The notes under the pieces are model-generated. The model did no database searches, had not been told where the DNA came from, and saw only the letters and a program-made list of their open reading frames with translations. A program made the position numbers and the translations under genes. From NCBI RefSeq assembly GCF_028649455.1, contig NZ_JAQSIO010000002.1, forward strand, positions 558,001 through 622,000: a stretch of DNA of 64,000 nt, given 5' to 3'. The stretch is from Curvibacter microcysteis. Lineage in GTDB: Bacteria > Pseudomonadota > Gammaproteobacteria > Burkholderiales > Burkholderiaceae_C. Shown piece after piece: positions 1-9,049 of this stretch (positions are counted from its first letter, which is position 1; each line of letters begins with the position of its first letter).

Positions 1-1
1 C

Positions 2-1108
2 GAAGGCGCGCGCGAAGTCAGCCTGGACTACCTCAAGCAAGTGGCGTCCGCGGCGGACCACCTGGGCTACGAGGGCGTGCTGATCCCCACCGGGCGCTCG
101 TGTGAAGACCCCTGGGTGGTGGCCTCGGCCCTGCTGCCCGTCACCCAGCGCCTGAAGTTCCTGGTCGCGGTGCGCCCGGGCCTGCATCAGCCGGCCCTGG
201 CCGCGCGCATGGCCGCCACTTTTGACCGCCTCTCGGGAGGCCGTCTCCTGGTCAACCTCGTCACCGGCGGTGACCAGATCGAGTTGGAAGGCGACGGCGT
301 CTACCTCAACCACACCGAACGCTACGAGCAGTCTGCCGAATTCATCCGCATCTGGCGCGAAATCCTGACGCGCAGCCACACCGGTGAGCCCTTCGACTAC
401 CAGGGCAAGCACCTCAGCGTGACCGGGGCCCGCCTGCTGTACCCGCCCCAGCAAAAACCTTATCCGGCGGTGTATTTCGGTGGCTCCTCCGAGGCGGGCC
501 ATGCGCTGGCCGCCGAGCAGGTGGACACCTACCTCACCTGGGGCGAGCCGCCGGCCGAAGTGGCCAAGAAAGTGGCCGACGTGCGCCAGCGCGCCGCCGC
601 CCATGGCCGTGAAGTGAAGTTCGGCATTCGCCTGCACGTCATCCTGCGTGAGACCGAAGAGCAGGCCTGGGCCGCCGCCGACGCGCTGATCAGCCGCGTC
701 GATGACGAGACCGTGGCCCGTGCCCAGGCGGTGTTCGCCCGCATGGACTCCGAAGGCCAGCGCCGCATGGCCGCGCTGCACGCCACCGGCGGCAAGCGCA
801 GCCGGGGCGACCTGGAAATCAGCCCCAACCTGTGGGCGGGCGTGGGCCTGGTGCGTGGCGGTGCCGGCACCGCTCTGGTGGGCAATCCCCAGCAGGTGGC
901 GGCCCGCATCCAGGAGTACGCCGAGCTGGGCTTGGAGAACTTCGTGCTCTCCGGCTACCCGCACCTGGAAGAGGCTTACCGCTTTGCCGAGTTGGTCTTC
1001 CCGCTGCTGCCTGAACGTCTGCAGGAGGGCTTCACCAAGCCCGGCCTGAACGGCCCCTTGGGCGAGGTGGTGGGCAACCAATACGTGCCCCGCGCTTCGG
1101 CCAGCTGA
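2..1108 (+). CDS. ssuD: FMNH2-dependent alkanesulfonate monooxygenase SsuD (5' end cut by window)
   Basis: This bacterial luciferase-like flavin monooxygenase breaks the C-S bond of alkanesulfonates, giving an aldehyde and sulfite, with FMNH2 supplied by a separate reductase. The reading frame is open to the window edge. The first visible residues ([13 protein letters not shown]) align with about residue 22 of E. coli SsuD, so roughly 20 residues are missing; an internal GTG at 41 is not the real start. Family signatures are intact: [15 protein letters not shown], the YFGGSSEAG and TWGEPP blocks, [15 protein letters not shown], and [18 protein letters not shown] near the end. It is followed 76 bp later by ssuC and then ssuB, so this is the 3' part of an ssu operon; the binding protein and reductase would lie upstream of the window. 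Very sure of the family. Confidence 0.95.
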   Translation, partial: EGAREVSLDYLKQVASAADHLGYEGVLIPTGRSCEDPWVVASALLPVTQRLKFLVAVRPGLHQPALAARMAATFDRLSGGRLLVNLVTGGDQIELEGDGVYLNHTERYEQSAEFIRIWREILTRSHTGEPFDYQGKHLSVTGARLLYPPQQKPYPAVYFGGSSEAGHALAAEQVDTYLTWGEPPAEVAKKVADVRQRAAAHGREVKFGIRLHVILRETEEQAWAAADALISRVDDETVARAQAVFARMDSEGQRRMAALHATGGKRSRGDLEISPNLWAGVGLVRGGAGTALVGNPQQVAARIQEYAELGLENFVLSGYPHLEEAYRFAELVFPLLPERLQEGFTKPGLNGPLGEVVGNQYVPRASAS

Positions 1109-1184
1109 GCCCGCTCCCGGCATTCGCCCTTGACCTGACCCCACCCGGCGCCCGTGCCGGGTCGCACCACCCAACGAGATCCCC

Positions 1185-2063
1185 ATGACCCAACCTGCGC
1201 GTGATTTACCCAACCCCCTCGAGGCGCCCGGCCTGGGCCTGTTAGCTGCCGGTGAGGCCGATGCCCCCGCCTGGACCTGGGCCCTGCGTTGGCTGAAGCC
1301 GCTGTGGCAACGCATCATCCCCTGGCTGGTGCCGGTGGGCCTGATCGTCGGCTGGCAAATCGCTTCCGCCCAGGGCTGGATCTCCACCCGCGTGCTGCCC
1401 GCGCCCTTGGACGTGGTCAAGGCCGCCTGGACCTTGAGCGCTTCGGGCGAGCTGTGGACCCACGTCAAGGTCAGCGCCGGCCGCGCCTTGCTGGGCCTGG
1501 GCATTGGCGGCGGCCTGGGCCTGCTGCTGGGCTTGTTGACCGGCTCGGTGCGCTTTTTCGAGACCCTGCTCGACTCCAGCATCCAGATGGTGCGCAACAT
1601 CCCGGCGCTGGCGCTGATCCCGCTGGTCATCCTGTGGTTCGGCATCGACGAGTCGGCCAAGCTGTTCCTGATCTCGGTGTCGGTGTTCTTCCCGATCTAC
1701 CTCAACACCTTCCACGGCATCCGCAACGTGGACCCGGGCCTGATCGAGATGGGCCGCACCTATGGCCTGTCGCGCTGGCAGCTGTACCAACAGGTGGTGC
1801 TGCCGGGGGCCATGTCCTCCATCCTGGTGGGCCTGCGGTTTTCGCTGGGCCTGATGTGGGTGATCCTGATCGTGGCCGAGACCATCTCGGCCCAGGCCGG
1901 CATTGGCTACCTGACCATGAATGCGCGTGAGTTCCTGCAGACCGACATCGTGCTGGTGGGCATCCTGCTGTACGCCTTGCTGGGCAAGTTGGCCGACGTT
2001 TTTGCCAAGACGCTGGAGCGCTACTGGCTGCGTTGGCACCCCGGCTACCAGTCGGCCGCCTGA
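1185..2063 (+). CDS. ssuC: Aliphatic sulfonate ABC transporter permease SsuC
   Basis: Inner-membrane permease (292 aa) of the aliphatic sulfonate importer, working with the ATPase encoded next (ssuB). It has about six hydrophobic segments. The cytoplasmic EAA loop is visible around residues 185-205 ([16 protein letters not shown]), as expected of BPD_transp_1 family permeases of the Ssu/Tau/nitrate type. The N-terminal 35 residues are hydrophilic and somewhat longer than in E. coli SsuC. The start is the ATG at 1185. It sits 76 bp after ssuD and 43 bp before the ssuB start, so all three are probably one transcript controlled by sulfur supply, as in other proteobacteria (known for the family; no CysB/Cbl site was identified here). 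Family is secure; substrate is inferred from ssuD. Confidence 0.93.
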   Translation: MTQPARDLPNPLEAPGLGLLAAGEADAPAWTWALRWLKPLWQRIIPWLVPVGLIVGWQIASAQGWISTRVLPAPLDVVKAAWTLSASGELWTHVKVSAGRALLGLGIGGGLGLLLGLLTGSVRFFETLLDSSIQMVRNIPALALIPLVILWFGIDESAKLFLISVSVFFPIYLNTFHGIRNVDPGLIEMGRTYGLSRWQLYQQVVLPGAMSSILVGLRFSLGLMWVILIVAETISAQAGIGYLTMNAREFLQTDIVLVGILLYALLGKLADVFAKTLERYWLRWHPGYQSAA

Positions 2064-2106
2064 AGGCCCTGTCGTTCCCCACCAACCCTTTTCGGATCCC
2101 TTTGCC

Positions 2107-2940
2107 ATGAGCACCCACACCTCTTCCACGGCGGCCTCAACCGCCAACCCGTCCGGTGGCGTGCGCTTGCACATTCAAGGCCTGAGCAAGCGCTACGGCC
2201 AGCGCGACGTGCTGCGCAGCACTGAGCTGACCATCGAAGCCGGCGAATTTGTCGCCATCGTCGGCCGCAGCGGCTGCGGCAAGAGCACCTTGCTGCGCAT
2301 GGTGGCCGGCCTCGAAGCCCCCACCCGGGGCAGCCTGAGCATCGACGGCGCACCGGTCAAAGGCCTGAACCCGGACACCCGCATCATGTTTCAGGACTCG
2401 CGCCTGCTGCCCTGGAAGCGCGTGCTGGACAACGTGGCGCTGGGCCTGACCCCGGCCCAGCGCCCCTCGGCCCAGGCGGTGCTGTCGCAGGTCGGCCTGG
2501 GCGAGCGCGAAGGTGAATGGCCGGCCCGCCTGTCCGGCGGCCAACGCCAGCGCGTGGCCCTGGCCCGCGCCCTGGTGCACCACCCGCGCCTGCTCTTGCT
2601 GGACGAGCCCTTGGGTGCGCTGGACGCGCTGACCCGCATCGAGATGCATGCCTTGATCGAAGGCCTGTGGCGCCGCCATGGCTTCACGGCCTTGTTGGTG
2701 ACCCACGACGTGCAGGAGGCGGTGGCCCTGGCCGACCGGGTGATCCTGATCGAAGACGGCGTCATCGCGCTGGACGAAAAGATCCCGCTGGCCCGCCCAC
2801 GCTCGCGCGGTGACGCGGCCTTTGCCGCGCTCGAAAAACGCATCCTCGACCGTGTGCTGCAACACGAAGACCCCGAGCTGCCCGAGGCCGACCCGCGCTG
2901 GGCGGGCGTGCCCGCGCATGGGCTGCGCTGGGCCGTCTGA
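2107..2940 (+). CDS. ssuB: Aliphatic sulfonate ABC transporter ATP-binding protein SsuB
   Basis: ATPase subunit (277 aa) that powers the Ssu sulfonate importer. All ABC ATPase motifs are present: Walker [10 protein letters not shown] near residue 58, the Q-loop in [17 protein letters not shown], the signature [15 protein letters not shown], Walker B LLLLDEP, and the H-switch in [10 protein letters not shown]. The [11 protein letters not shown] block is characteristic of the SsuB/TauB/NrtD group. The open frame runs upstream to 1921 inside ssuC, but that stretch is compositionally unlike the family. The ATG at 2107, just before the variable Ser/Thr-rich N-terminus, is the sensible start. It ends the ssu operon; a short AT-rich spacer with no strong hairpin separates it from metN. 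Confidence 0.93.
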   Translation: MSTHTSSTAASTANPSGGVRLHIQGLSKRYGQRDVLRSTELTIEAGEFVAIVGRSGCGKSTLLRMVAGLEAPTRGSLSIDGAPVKGLNPDTRIMFQDSRLLPWKRVLDNVALGLTPAQRPSAQAVLSQVGLGEREGEWPARLSGGQRQRVALARALVHHPRLLLLDEPLGALDALTRIEMHALIEGLWRRHGFTALLVTHDVQEAVALADRVILIEDGVIALDEKIPLARPRSRGDAAFAALEKRILDRVLQHEDPELPEADPRWAGVPAHGLRWAV

Positions 2941-3083
2941 ATCGCTTTTTTATAACCAAGCGTTCTGTAGACCTAATTAATCAGTATTTAAAAATCTTTG
3001 GGTAAACCCTTACATTCGTCGCTCGCTCGGGGTGGACCGCCCGTTCACCGACCGAACACGGCATTCCATCCGTACAGGGTTTC

Positions 3084-4124
3084 ATGATTGATTTAGAAGG
3101 CATCTACCAGACCTACCCAGGCCCACAAGGCCCTGTGGAGGCCTTGCGCGGCATCGACCTGCGCATCGCGGCCGGCGAGGTGTTCGGCATCATCGGGCGC
3201 AGCGGCGCGGGCAAAAGCTCGCTGGTGCGCACCATCAACTGGCTCAACCGCCCCTCGCAGGGCACGGTCACGGTGGCCGGGCGCTCGCTGGGCGATTTGA
3301 GTGACGCCCAGCTGCGCGAAGCCCGGCGCGACATCGGCATGATCTTCCAGCACTTCAACCTGCTGGCCTCGCGCACCGTCTACGACAACGTCGCGCTGCC
3401 GCTCGAGCTGGCGCACTGGTCGGCCGACCGCATCCGCGCCCGCGTAGAGCCGCTTTTGGAGCTGGTCGGCCTGAGCGCCTTCCGTGACCGCTACCCGGCC
3501 CAGCTCAGTGGCGGGCAAAAGCAGCGCGTGGGCATTGCCCGCGCCCTGGCCAGCCAGCCCAAGGTGCTGCTGTCGGACGAGGCCACCTCGGCCCTGGACC
3601 CGGAAACCACCCGCTCCATCCTGGCCCTGCTGCGCGACATCAACCGCGAACTGGGCCTGACCATCGTGCTCATCACCCACCAGATGCAGGTCATCAAGCA
3701 GGTGGCCGACCGCGTGGCCGTCATCGACGGCGGCCGCATCGTCGAGTGCGGCCCGGTGCTCGAGGTCTTCAGCCGCCCGCAGCACGCCACCACACGCAGC
3801 CTGATCGAAGACGTGGTGCCGCAGTCCTTGCCCGAAGCCGTGCTGGCCCGGGTGCAGGCCCAGTTGCAGCAGTCGCCCGACGCCTCGGCCCGTTTGCTGC
3901 GCCTGGTGTTTGCCGGCGCGCAGGGCGAGCAGGCCTTGCTGTCGGACGTGATCCGGCGTTTCAACCTCGACCTGAACATCCTGCATGGCCAGGTCGACGA
4001 GGTGCAGGGCCAGCCTTTTGGCTCCCTGTCGGTCTTGGCCCGCGGTGATGCGGGCGCGGTGGCCCAGGCCGTGGCGCAGTGGCGCCAGGCCGGCGTGGGT
4101 GTGGAGGAGCTGAGCCATGTTTGA
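3084..4124 (+). CDS. metN: Methionine ABC transporter ATP-binding protein MetN
   Basis: ATPase (346 aa) of the MetNIQ importer of D- and L-methionine. The N-terminal ABC domain has Walker [10 protein letters not shown], the QHFNLL Q-loop, signature [15 protein letters not shown] and Walker [13 protein letters not shown]. The C-terminal part (about residues 245-346) is the NIL/ACT-like regulatory domain, which in the family binds methionine and inhibits transport. The stop overlaps the metI start by 8 bp, showing translational coupling. The 143-bp spacer upstream is notably AT-rich for this genome and probably carries the met operon promoter, although I could not fix a -35/-10 pair. I saw no recognisable SAM riboswitch or MetJ box array. 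Identity is secure. Confidence 0.95.
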   Translation: MIDLEGIYQTYPGPQGPVEALRGIDLRIAAGEVFGIIGRSGAGKSSLVRTINWLNRPSQGTVTVAGRSLGDLSDAQLREARRDIGMIFQHFNLLASRTVYDNVALPLELAHWSADRIRARVEPLLELVGLSAFRDRYPAQLSGGQKQRVGIARALASQPKVLLSDEATSALDPETTRSILALLRDINRELGLTIVLITHQMQVIKQVADRVAVIDGGRIVECGPVLEVFSRPQHATTRSLIEDVVPQSLPEAVLARVQAQLQQSPDASARLLRLVFAGAQGEQALLSDVIRRFNLDLNILHGQVDEVQGQPFGSLSVLARGDAGAVAQAVAQWRQAGVGVEELSHV

Positions 4125-4785
4125 ACGATTCACCGCCGAATTGCTGGCCCTGATGCTGGATTCCTTCTGGGAAACCGTGCTGATGGTGGGCATCGCCGGC
4201 CTGCTGGGCACGGTCATCGGCCTGCCCCTGGGCGTCTACCTGCGCCTGACCGATCGGGGCGGCGTGCTGGAAAACCGCTGGGCCAACCGCCTGGTGGGCA
4301 CCCTGGTCAACGCCGTGCGCTCCACGCCCTTCATCATCTTGCTGGTGGCTGTGATCCCGTTGACCCGTTTGCTGACCGGCTCCTCCATCGGCACGGCCGC
4401 CGCCGTGGTGCCGCTGACCCTGGCGGCCGGCCCCTTTGCCGCGCGCCTGATCGAGGCCTCGCTGCGCGAGGTCGACGAAGGCTTGGTCGAAGCCGCCCAG
4501 TCCATGGGCGCGACGACCTGGCAGATCGTGCTCAAGGTGCTGCTGCCTGAAGCCCTGCCGGGCATCGTGGCCGGCGTCACCATCACCCTGGTCAGCCTGA
4601 CCGGCTACTCGGCCATGGCCGGCGCCATTGGCGGTGGCGGCCTGGGCGACCTGGGCATCCGCTACGGCTACCAGCGCTTCTTGCCCGAGGTGATGGCCGT
4701 CGTGGTCGTGGTGCTGATCCTGTTTGTGCAGGCGCTGCAAAGCGCTGGCGACTGGCTGGTGCGCCGCCTGGCCCACCGAGGCTGA
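4117..4785 (+). CDS. metI: Methionine ABC transporter permease MetI
   Basis: Inner-membrane permease (222 aa) of the MetNIQ importer, the usual length for the family. About five hydrophobic helices are visible. The EAA-type coupling loop lies around residues 125-150 ([20 protein letters not shown]) and is followed by the conserved [20 protein letters not shown] block that marks MetI proteins. The start ATG at 4117 lies inside the 3' end of metN, so ribosomes finishing metN probably restart here. The metQ gene follows after 78 bp. Nothing unusual was seen. Confidence 0.95.
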   Translation: MFERFTAELLALMLDSFWETVLMVGIAGLLGTVIGLPLGVYLRLTDRGGVLENRWANRLVGTLVNAVRSTPFIILLVAVIPLTRLLTGSSIGTAAAVVPLTLAAGPFAARLIEASLREVDEGLVEAAQSMGATTWQIVLKVLLPEALPGIVAGVTITLVSLTGYSAMAGAIGGGGLGDLGIRYGYQRFLPEVMAVVVVVLILFVQALQSAGDWLVRRLAHRG

Positions 4786-4863
4786 AGTTTTGATTTGACC
4801 GTTCGCGCGGCCCGGGCCACAAGCCCGCCGCGCCTTGTTTGAACCCTGAAGAAGGAAACCCCC

Positions 4864-5661
4864 ATGAACTCCAAACGTTTCGCCCTCAAGTCCCTGGTGT
4901 TGGCCACCGCGGTGCTGGCCTCTGGCCTGAGCCTGGCCCAGGACAAGCCACTGAAGATCGGCGTCACCGCCGGCCCGCACGCGCAGATTTTTGAGCAGGT
5001 CAAGAAGGTCGCTGAAAAAGACGGCCTCAAGGTCCAGATCATCGAGTTCAGCGACTACATCCAGCCCAACGCCGCCTTGGCCGCCGGTGACCTGGACGCC
5101 AACAGCTACCAGCACAAGCCCTTCCTAGACCAACAGGTCAAAGACCGGGGCTACAAGATCGTGTCGGTGGGCTACACTGTCAACTACCCGATGGGCATCT
5201 ACTCGAAGAAGGTCAAGTCCCTGGCCGACCTGAAGCCGGGCGCCCGTTTTGGCTTGCCCAACGACCCCACCAACGGGGGCCGCAGCTTGCTGGTGCTGCA
5301 AGACCAGGGCTTGATCAAGCTGCGCCCTGAAGCCGGCCTCAAGGCCACGCCGCTGGACGTGATCGACAACCTCAAGAAGCTCAAGTTCGTCGAACTCGAA
5401 GCCGCCCAGTTGGCCCGCGCCCTGGACGACCTGGACGCCGCCGCCATCAACACCAACTTCGCCCTGTCGGCCGGCCTGACGCCGGGCAAGGACTCGATCG
5501 CGCAAGAAAACGCCAAGAGCCCCTACGTCAACCTGATCGCCGTGCGTGAACAGGACAAGGACAAGCCCTGGGTCGCCAAGCTGGTCAAGGCCTACCAATC
5601 GGAAGAAGTGCGCAAGTTCATCCAGACCGAGTTCAAGGGCTCGGTGTTGGCCGGCTTCTGA
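4864..5661 (+). CDS. metQ: Methionine-binding periplasmic protein, MetQ/NlpA family
   Basis: Substrate-binding protein (265 aa) that delivers methionine to MetNI. It has an N-terminal signal peptide (Lys/Arg n-region, then hydrophobic LVLATAVLASGLSLAQ), then mature protein from about residue 26 with family blocks IGVTAGPHAQI, ALAAGDLDANSYQHKPFLDQ, GRSLLVLQDQGLIKL and the C-terminal FIQTEFKGSVLAGF. E. coli MetQ is a lipoprotein; here no cysteine occurs at the cleavage region, so this copy is probably a soluble periplasmic protein (inference). The ATG at 4864 follows a GAAGAAGGAAA ribosome-binding site. It is the last gene of the operon and converges on the zinc-knuckle gene. Confidence 0.93.
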   Translation: MNSKRFALKSLVLATAVLASGLSLAQDKPLKIGVTAGPHAQIFEQVKKVAEKDGLKVQIIEFSDYIQPNAALAAGDLDANSYQHKPFLDQQVKDRGYKIVSVGYTVNYPMGIYSKKVKSLADLKPGARFGLPNDPTNGGRSLLVLQDQGLIKLRPEAGLKATPLDVIDNLKKLKFVELEAAQLARALDDLDAAAINTNFALSAGLTPGKDSIAQENAKSPYVNLIAVREQDKDKPWVAKLVKAYQSEEVRKFIQTEFKGSVLAGF

Positions 5662-5690
5662 CGCCAGCGGCGGGGCAGGGGGCGCTGGCG
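5662..5690. terminator. Candidate hairpin between convergent genes
   Basis: Directly after the metQ stop, CGCCAGCG (5662-5669) is the exact reverse complement of CGCTGGCG (5683-5690), with a 13-nt loop. It lies in the 52-bp gap between two convergent genes and could end transcription from either side. There is no U-run on either strand, so it is not a canonical intrinsic terminator. The call rests on the inverted repeat and position only. Confidence 0.35.
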
Positions 5691-5713
5691 CGGCGCCTCC
5701 CTTGGCGCGGTGC

Positions 5714-8101
5714 TCACGACTTCAAACGAAGCCAATCCGCGTAGTCCACGGTGCAGCCCACCACCACGCTAGGCAAGGTGACCAAATCTGATGCCTGGGG
5801 CGGCCGCTTGCGCGTGGCCGCACCAGGCGTGCCGCTCTGGCGCAGCATCGATTCCATCTTGAAGTGGGCGGACCAGCGGTAGCCCTCTCCATTCAAAACC
5901 CACAGGTCTTTGTTCACGCCATAGGTCGTTTTCATCGGCTCGGCTTGCGGCTGCAGGCGCGCGCTGAGCGCACGCAAATCACCGGCTTGTGCGGCCAGGT
6001 GCATCTCCACATGCACCTGAGTTCGCCCCAGCGCACTTCCTTTGCCGCTGTAGCTGATTTTGCGAACCGGCATGTCCAGCAAGGTCAACTGTTGGGGAAT
6101 CCACACCTGCTCCATGAAGCCAAAAGGCCCCGTCGGTGCCCCGGGCGTCGTGGCCCAGCCTTCCTGGGTCAGGCCTTTGAGGGTGGCCAGCAAGCGGTCC
6201 TCGTGCCGAGCGTCGCAGCGCAGCCAGGCGTTCAGTTCTTGTTGATAGGTTTCTCGGCGGGCGTCTGCGCTGTCCCACTGCGCCCGCTGCAGGCGCAGCT
6301 CGCTGAGGGGGCCGACCAGCCATTTCGGTTGCCCCGGGCTGAGCGCCAGAAGCGCGCCTGCGCAGGCCAAAGCCAGGTACTTGACCCCGCCGCGCCGCGA
6401 CCGGGCCGCTGCCTCGGTCTGCACCTGGCCCCACCAAGCTTGGGCAAAGGCCTTGTTCTGGGTGAACTGCGCCAGCTGGGCGGGGATCAGCGCCCGCCGC
6501 GTGAGCCCGTGCGCCAGGGCCACGGCCAGCGGCCAGCCGAGCGTGAGCAACCAGTCGCCGCGAAAACGCACCCCGCTGCCCCAAAAAACCGCCAAGGGCA
6601 GAACTGTCAAGGCGTAGAGCCCCCAGGCCCAGGCTTGGTGGAAGCGCGAGAGGCTTTGGCTGCGCTGCTGCATCAGCTGGCAGGCGCTGCGCACCTCGAG
6701 ACTGGCTTCTGTCCCGGGCGCGGCCTGTTGCCGAAGCACGGCTTGGGCATGGTGATCGGCACTCAGGTAATTGCGCAGGGCGTTGCGGGCTCCGTGGCCT
6801 CCGGTTTGAACCGCTTGGATGACCGCCTCGCGGTCGGCCGCGAGCAGTGCATCCACAGCGGCTTCGCCACCCACCAATTGCTCCTGGCGTCCCAGGGCCC
6901 AGAGGGTGGCCTCGGTGTCGTTGACGCTCAGCGCCATGTCCCAGCCTGGCACCGTACCGTGCCAGCTGCGCGTCAGGCGCAGCCGAGGTTCGGCCTGGAT
7001 GGACTGGGTGGCCAGCTGAAAGCTGCCGACAGCAGCGGCTTGTGAGCTGCCGATGGCAGCTTCGATCACCGGTCGCCAAGCCGCCGGCGTACCGGCAGCG
7101 TGCTCCACCCTTTGCTGGCTCAGCAATTGGGTAAAGATACGTTCCTGGACATGGGTCCATCCCTGGGCTCCGCAAGTGCGGCAGTCCAGTTGCTTGCGCC
7201 CGCGGCAACTTGTGCACTCAATCCTGCCTTGGGCGCGGCAGCTGGGGCAGTCCTCCAGGCCCTGAGCGTTGCAATTCGAACAGTAGACCTTGCCGCTGGC
7301 GGCGCAGGTCTGGCAGCCCACCCTGGTGCGCCCGTCACAGATGGGGCACGTGGGCTTGCGGCCGTGGCAACTCCGGCAGGCTTGCTGACCCGAGCCGCCA
7401 CAGCGGTTGCAATCCACATCGCGGTTGACGGTGGCAGGCCCTTTGCCGTGGTCGACCACCACCGTGACCTGGTGTCGGCCCCGGCCAAAACAGGCATCAC
7501 AAGGGATTTTGCCGTCGCTGCAACCCGCGTAGCAGGTTTGGGTTCCAGCGCCGCCACAGGCCGAACAGGTCTGCATTTGCTGGCCTTTGCAACTGGGGCA
7601 CAGGGTTTTTTTTTGGCCTCGGCACACCGAGCATTGGGTCTGGCAGTCGCCATGGCACGTCCCGCACGTGGTCTGACCGCTGGCACTGCAGTCCTTGCAA
7701 GGGGTTTGGCCTGAGGTCTGGCAATGGGGGCAGGCAGCATCCAGGCCAAAACGCTGTGCATCGGCATCCAGCGCGCCCGCTGCCGGCATGGTCTGGACGT
7801 CGCCCGGTGCTCGGCGCAGCCATTGCTCGGCCCGCTCGGGGAGCGCTTGTTGCAGGCGCAAGCGTTCTTGTTCCGCACGCTGTGCCAATTCGGCCTCGTC
7901 CGATACCAGCACGGCCCCCGATCGCCCGGTGCCGGTGCGGCGGCCTCGTTGCGCCTGGATTTCTTGCGTTTGGTGAATCACCACCGAGCAATCCTGGCGC
8001 TGGTCCCGAATCAGTCGCAAGTCTTGCCGGGTGAAGCGGGTCTTGTCTGTCAGCAAAGCGACCCATCGGGTCCAGCGCGGGGTGTTAAGGGGCTCGGTCA
8101 T
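5714..8101 (-). CDS. Large membrane protein with tandem DnaJ-type CxxC zinc knuckles, unknown function
   Basis: Not a recognised named gene. The 795-aa protein has three parts. Residues 1-120 are charged and probably helical. Residues about 124-310 hold some 15 CxxC pairs, mostly as CxxCxGxG-like knuckles such as CSACGGAG, CDACFGRG and CNRCGGSG, like the zinc-binding centre of DnaJ repeated many times. After about residue 480 come two or three hydrophobic helices (LYALTVLPLAVFWG, WLLTLGWPLAVALAHGL, YLALACAGALLAL) and a C-terminal soluble domain. There is no J domain and no HPD motif, so it is not a DnaJ. The open frame extends to 8185, but the ATG at 8101 (MTEPLNTPRW) starts the more plausible protein. 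A membrane-anchored zinc-binding scaffold is possible; the function is unknown. Confidence 0.8.
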   Translation of the reverse strand: MTEPLNTPRWTRWVALLTDKTRFTRQDLRLIRDQRQDCSVVIHQTQEIQAQRGRRTGTGRSGAVLVSDEAELAQRAEQERLRLQQALPERAEQWLRRAPGDVQTMPAAGALDADAQRFGLDAACPHCQTSGQTPCKDCSASGQTTCGTCHGDCQTQCSVCRGQKKTLCPSCKGQQMQTCSACGGAGTQTCYAGCSDGKIPCDACFGRGRHQVTVVVDHGKGPATVNRDVDCNRCGGSGQQACRSCHGRKPTCPICDGRTRVGCQTCAASGKVYCSNCNAQGLEDCPSCRAQGRIECTSCRGRKQLDCRTCGAQGWTHVQERIFTQLLSQQRVEHAAGTPAAWRPVIEAAIGSSQAAAVGSFQLATQSIQAEPRLRLTRSWHGTVPGWDMALSVNDTEATLWALGRQEQLVGGEAAVDALLAADREAVIQAVQTGGHGARNALRNYLSADHHAQAVLRQQAAPGTEASLEVRSACQLMQQRSQSLSRFHQAWAWGLYALTVLPLAVFWGSGVRFRGDWLLTLGWPLAVALAHGLTRRALIPAQLAQFTQNKAFAQAWWGQVQTEAAARSRRGGVKYLALACAGALLALSPGQPKWLVGPLSELRLQRAQWDSADARRETYQQELNAWLRCDARHEDRLLATLKGLTQEGWATTPGAPTGPFGFMEQVWIPQQLTLLDMPVRKISYSGKGSALGRTQVHVEMHLAAQAGDLRALSARLQPQAEPMKTTYGVNKDLWVLNGEGYRWSAHFKMESMLRQSGTPGAATRKRPPQASDLVTLPSVVVGCTVDYADWLRLKS

Positions 8102-8324
8102 CGAAGGCTGGTCTCTTTGGTTGTGGATAAAAAGGGGCTCAGGTCGTCTGTTGCTCTGCTGGCGGACTCCCTGCCCAGGGCACACTGCGTGACAGCCTGC
8201 GTGCGTGCCTTTGGCTTGTCATGACGTGGCCCACGCCTTGGCGCGCGGACACCATTCCCATCAATCCCAGGGCTGTTCCGAGGGACGGGGCGCAGCGCGG
8301 GGCGGGGCAGGTCTGGCGTACTCG

Positions 8325-8774
8325 CTAGCCCACGCAGGTTTTGCGACCTGGCAGGCTGTCCATCTGGGATTCAGAGGGGACTTGTTTCAGCGGGCCGTGC
8401 AGAAAGGTTTCGTCCGAGACCCGCTCGGTGTCGACGGCGATCAAAATCACGCCCTGTTGGCTCAGAACTGCAGCCGCCAGGGTAGGTGACAGGGGCTGTG
8501 CGTCCTCGTCCACCAAGCGCACCGCCAGGATGCGGTCCACTTGGCGGCAACGCTGCATCGATTGCATGCGCTTGGCGACGGCCTCGAATGAGGCGGCGGG
8601 GGTCCCCGGGTGCCAGGCCCAACTGTGGGTGCTGAGCAATCCGAAGGCCAGCCAAGCCCAGGCCTTGAGTCTGAGCCTCGGTGGTTTGATGGCGGACTTG
8701 TAGTTCAGTGCGGCGTGCCAAGGGCAGGACAGCAATGGAATGAGCACCGGATCCCCCTGATGTGACTGGGCCAA
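8325..8774 (-). CDS. Hypothetical small exported protein
   Basis: Unrecognised protein of up to 149 aa. A hydrophobic stretch (LKAWAWLAFGLLSTHSWAW) preceded by basic residues looks like a signal peptide with cleavage near WAW-HP, leaving a mature domain of about 95 residues. The mature part contains FEAVAKRMQSMQRCRQVDRI followed by strand-like VILIAVDTERV. The open frame begins with TTG at 8774; a GTG at 8747 is an equally good start, and I cannot decide. It lies upstream of and in the same direction as the zinc-knuckle gene, with a 223-bp gap that holds nothing recognisable. The reading frame could be fortuitous in such GC-rich DNA, so confidence is moderate. Confidence 0.5.
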   Translation of the reverse strand: MAQSHQGDPVLIPLLSCPWHAALNYKSAIKPPRLRLKAWAWLAFGLLSTHSWAWHPGTPAASFEAVAKRMQSMQRCRQVDRILAVRLVDEDAQPLSPTLAAAVLSQQGVILIAVDTERVSDETFLHGPLKQVPSESQMDSLPGRKTCVG

Positions 8775-9049
8775 TTCGGCCCGGCGCGCTGAAGCACGCG
8801 CTTTTATTTGGTGTGGAGATTATTGACTATCGGTCATGTTCAGCGGACCGTTGACAGAAGAGACCCATTGCCGTCTCGACACAACGTGGCTCCGGCACCT
8901 CCGCTCAGGGGCTCTGCCCCTGGTTGGCGCCGGTGCCAGCCCCCCCGTGCCTGTGTAGACTCAAAGGCTCGATGACCGAACCGAGGTGGCACCCGTCCCC
9001 GGTATGCCCTCCGAGGCCGTGTCTGATCCTGCTGCTGATTGCCCATCCC

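Noticed and set aside
5714-8101. DnaJ chaperone
   Set aside because: The CxxCxGxG knuckles are DnaJ-like, but there is no J domain or HPD motif, and the repeat number and membrane helices do not fit.
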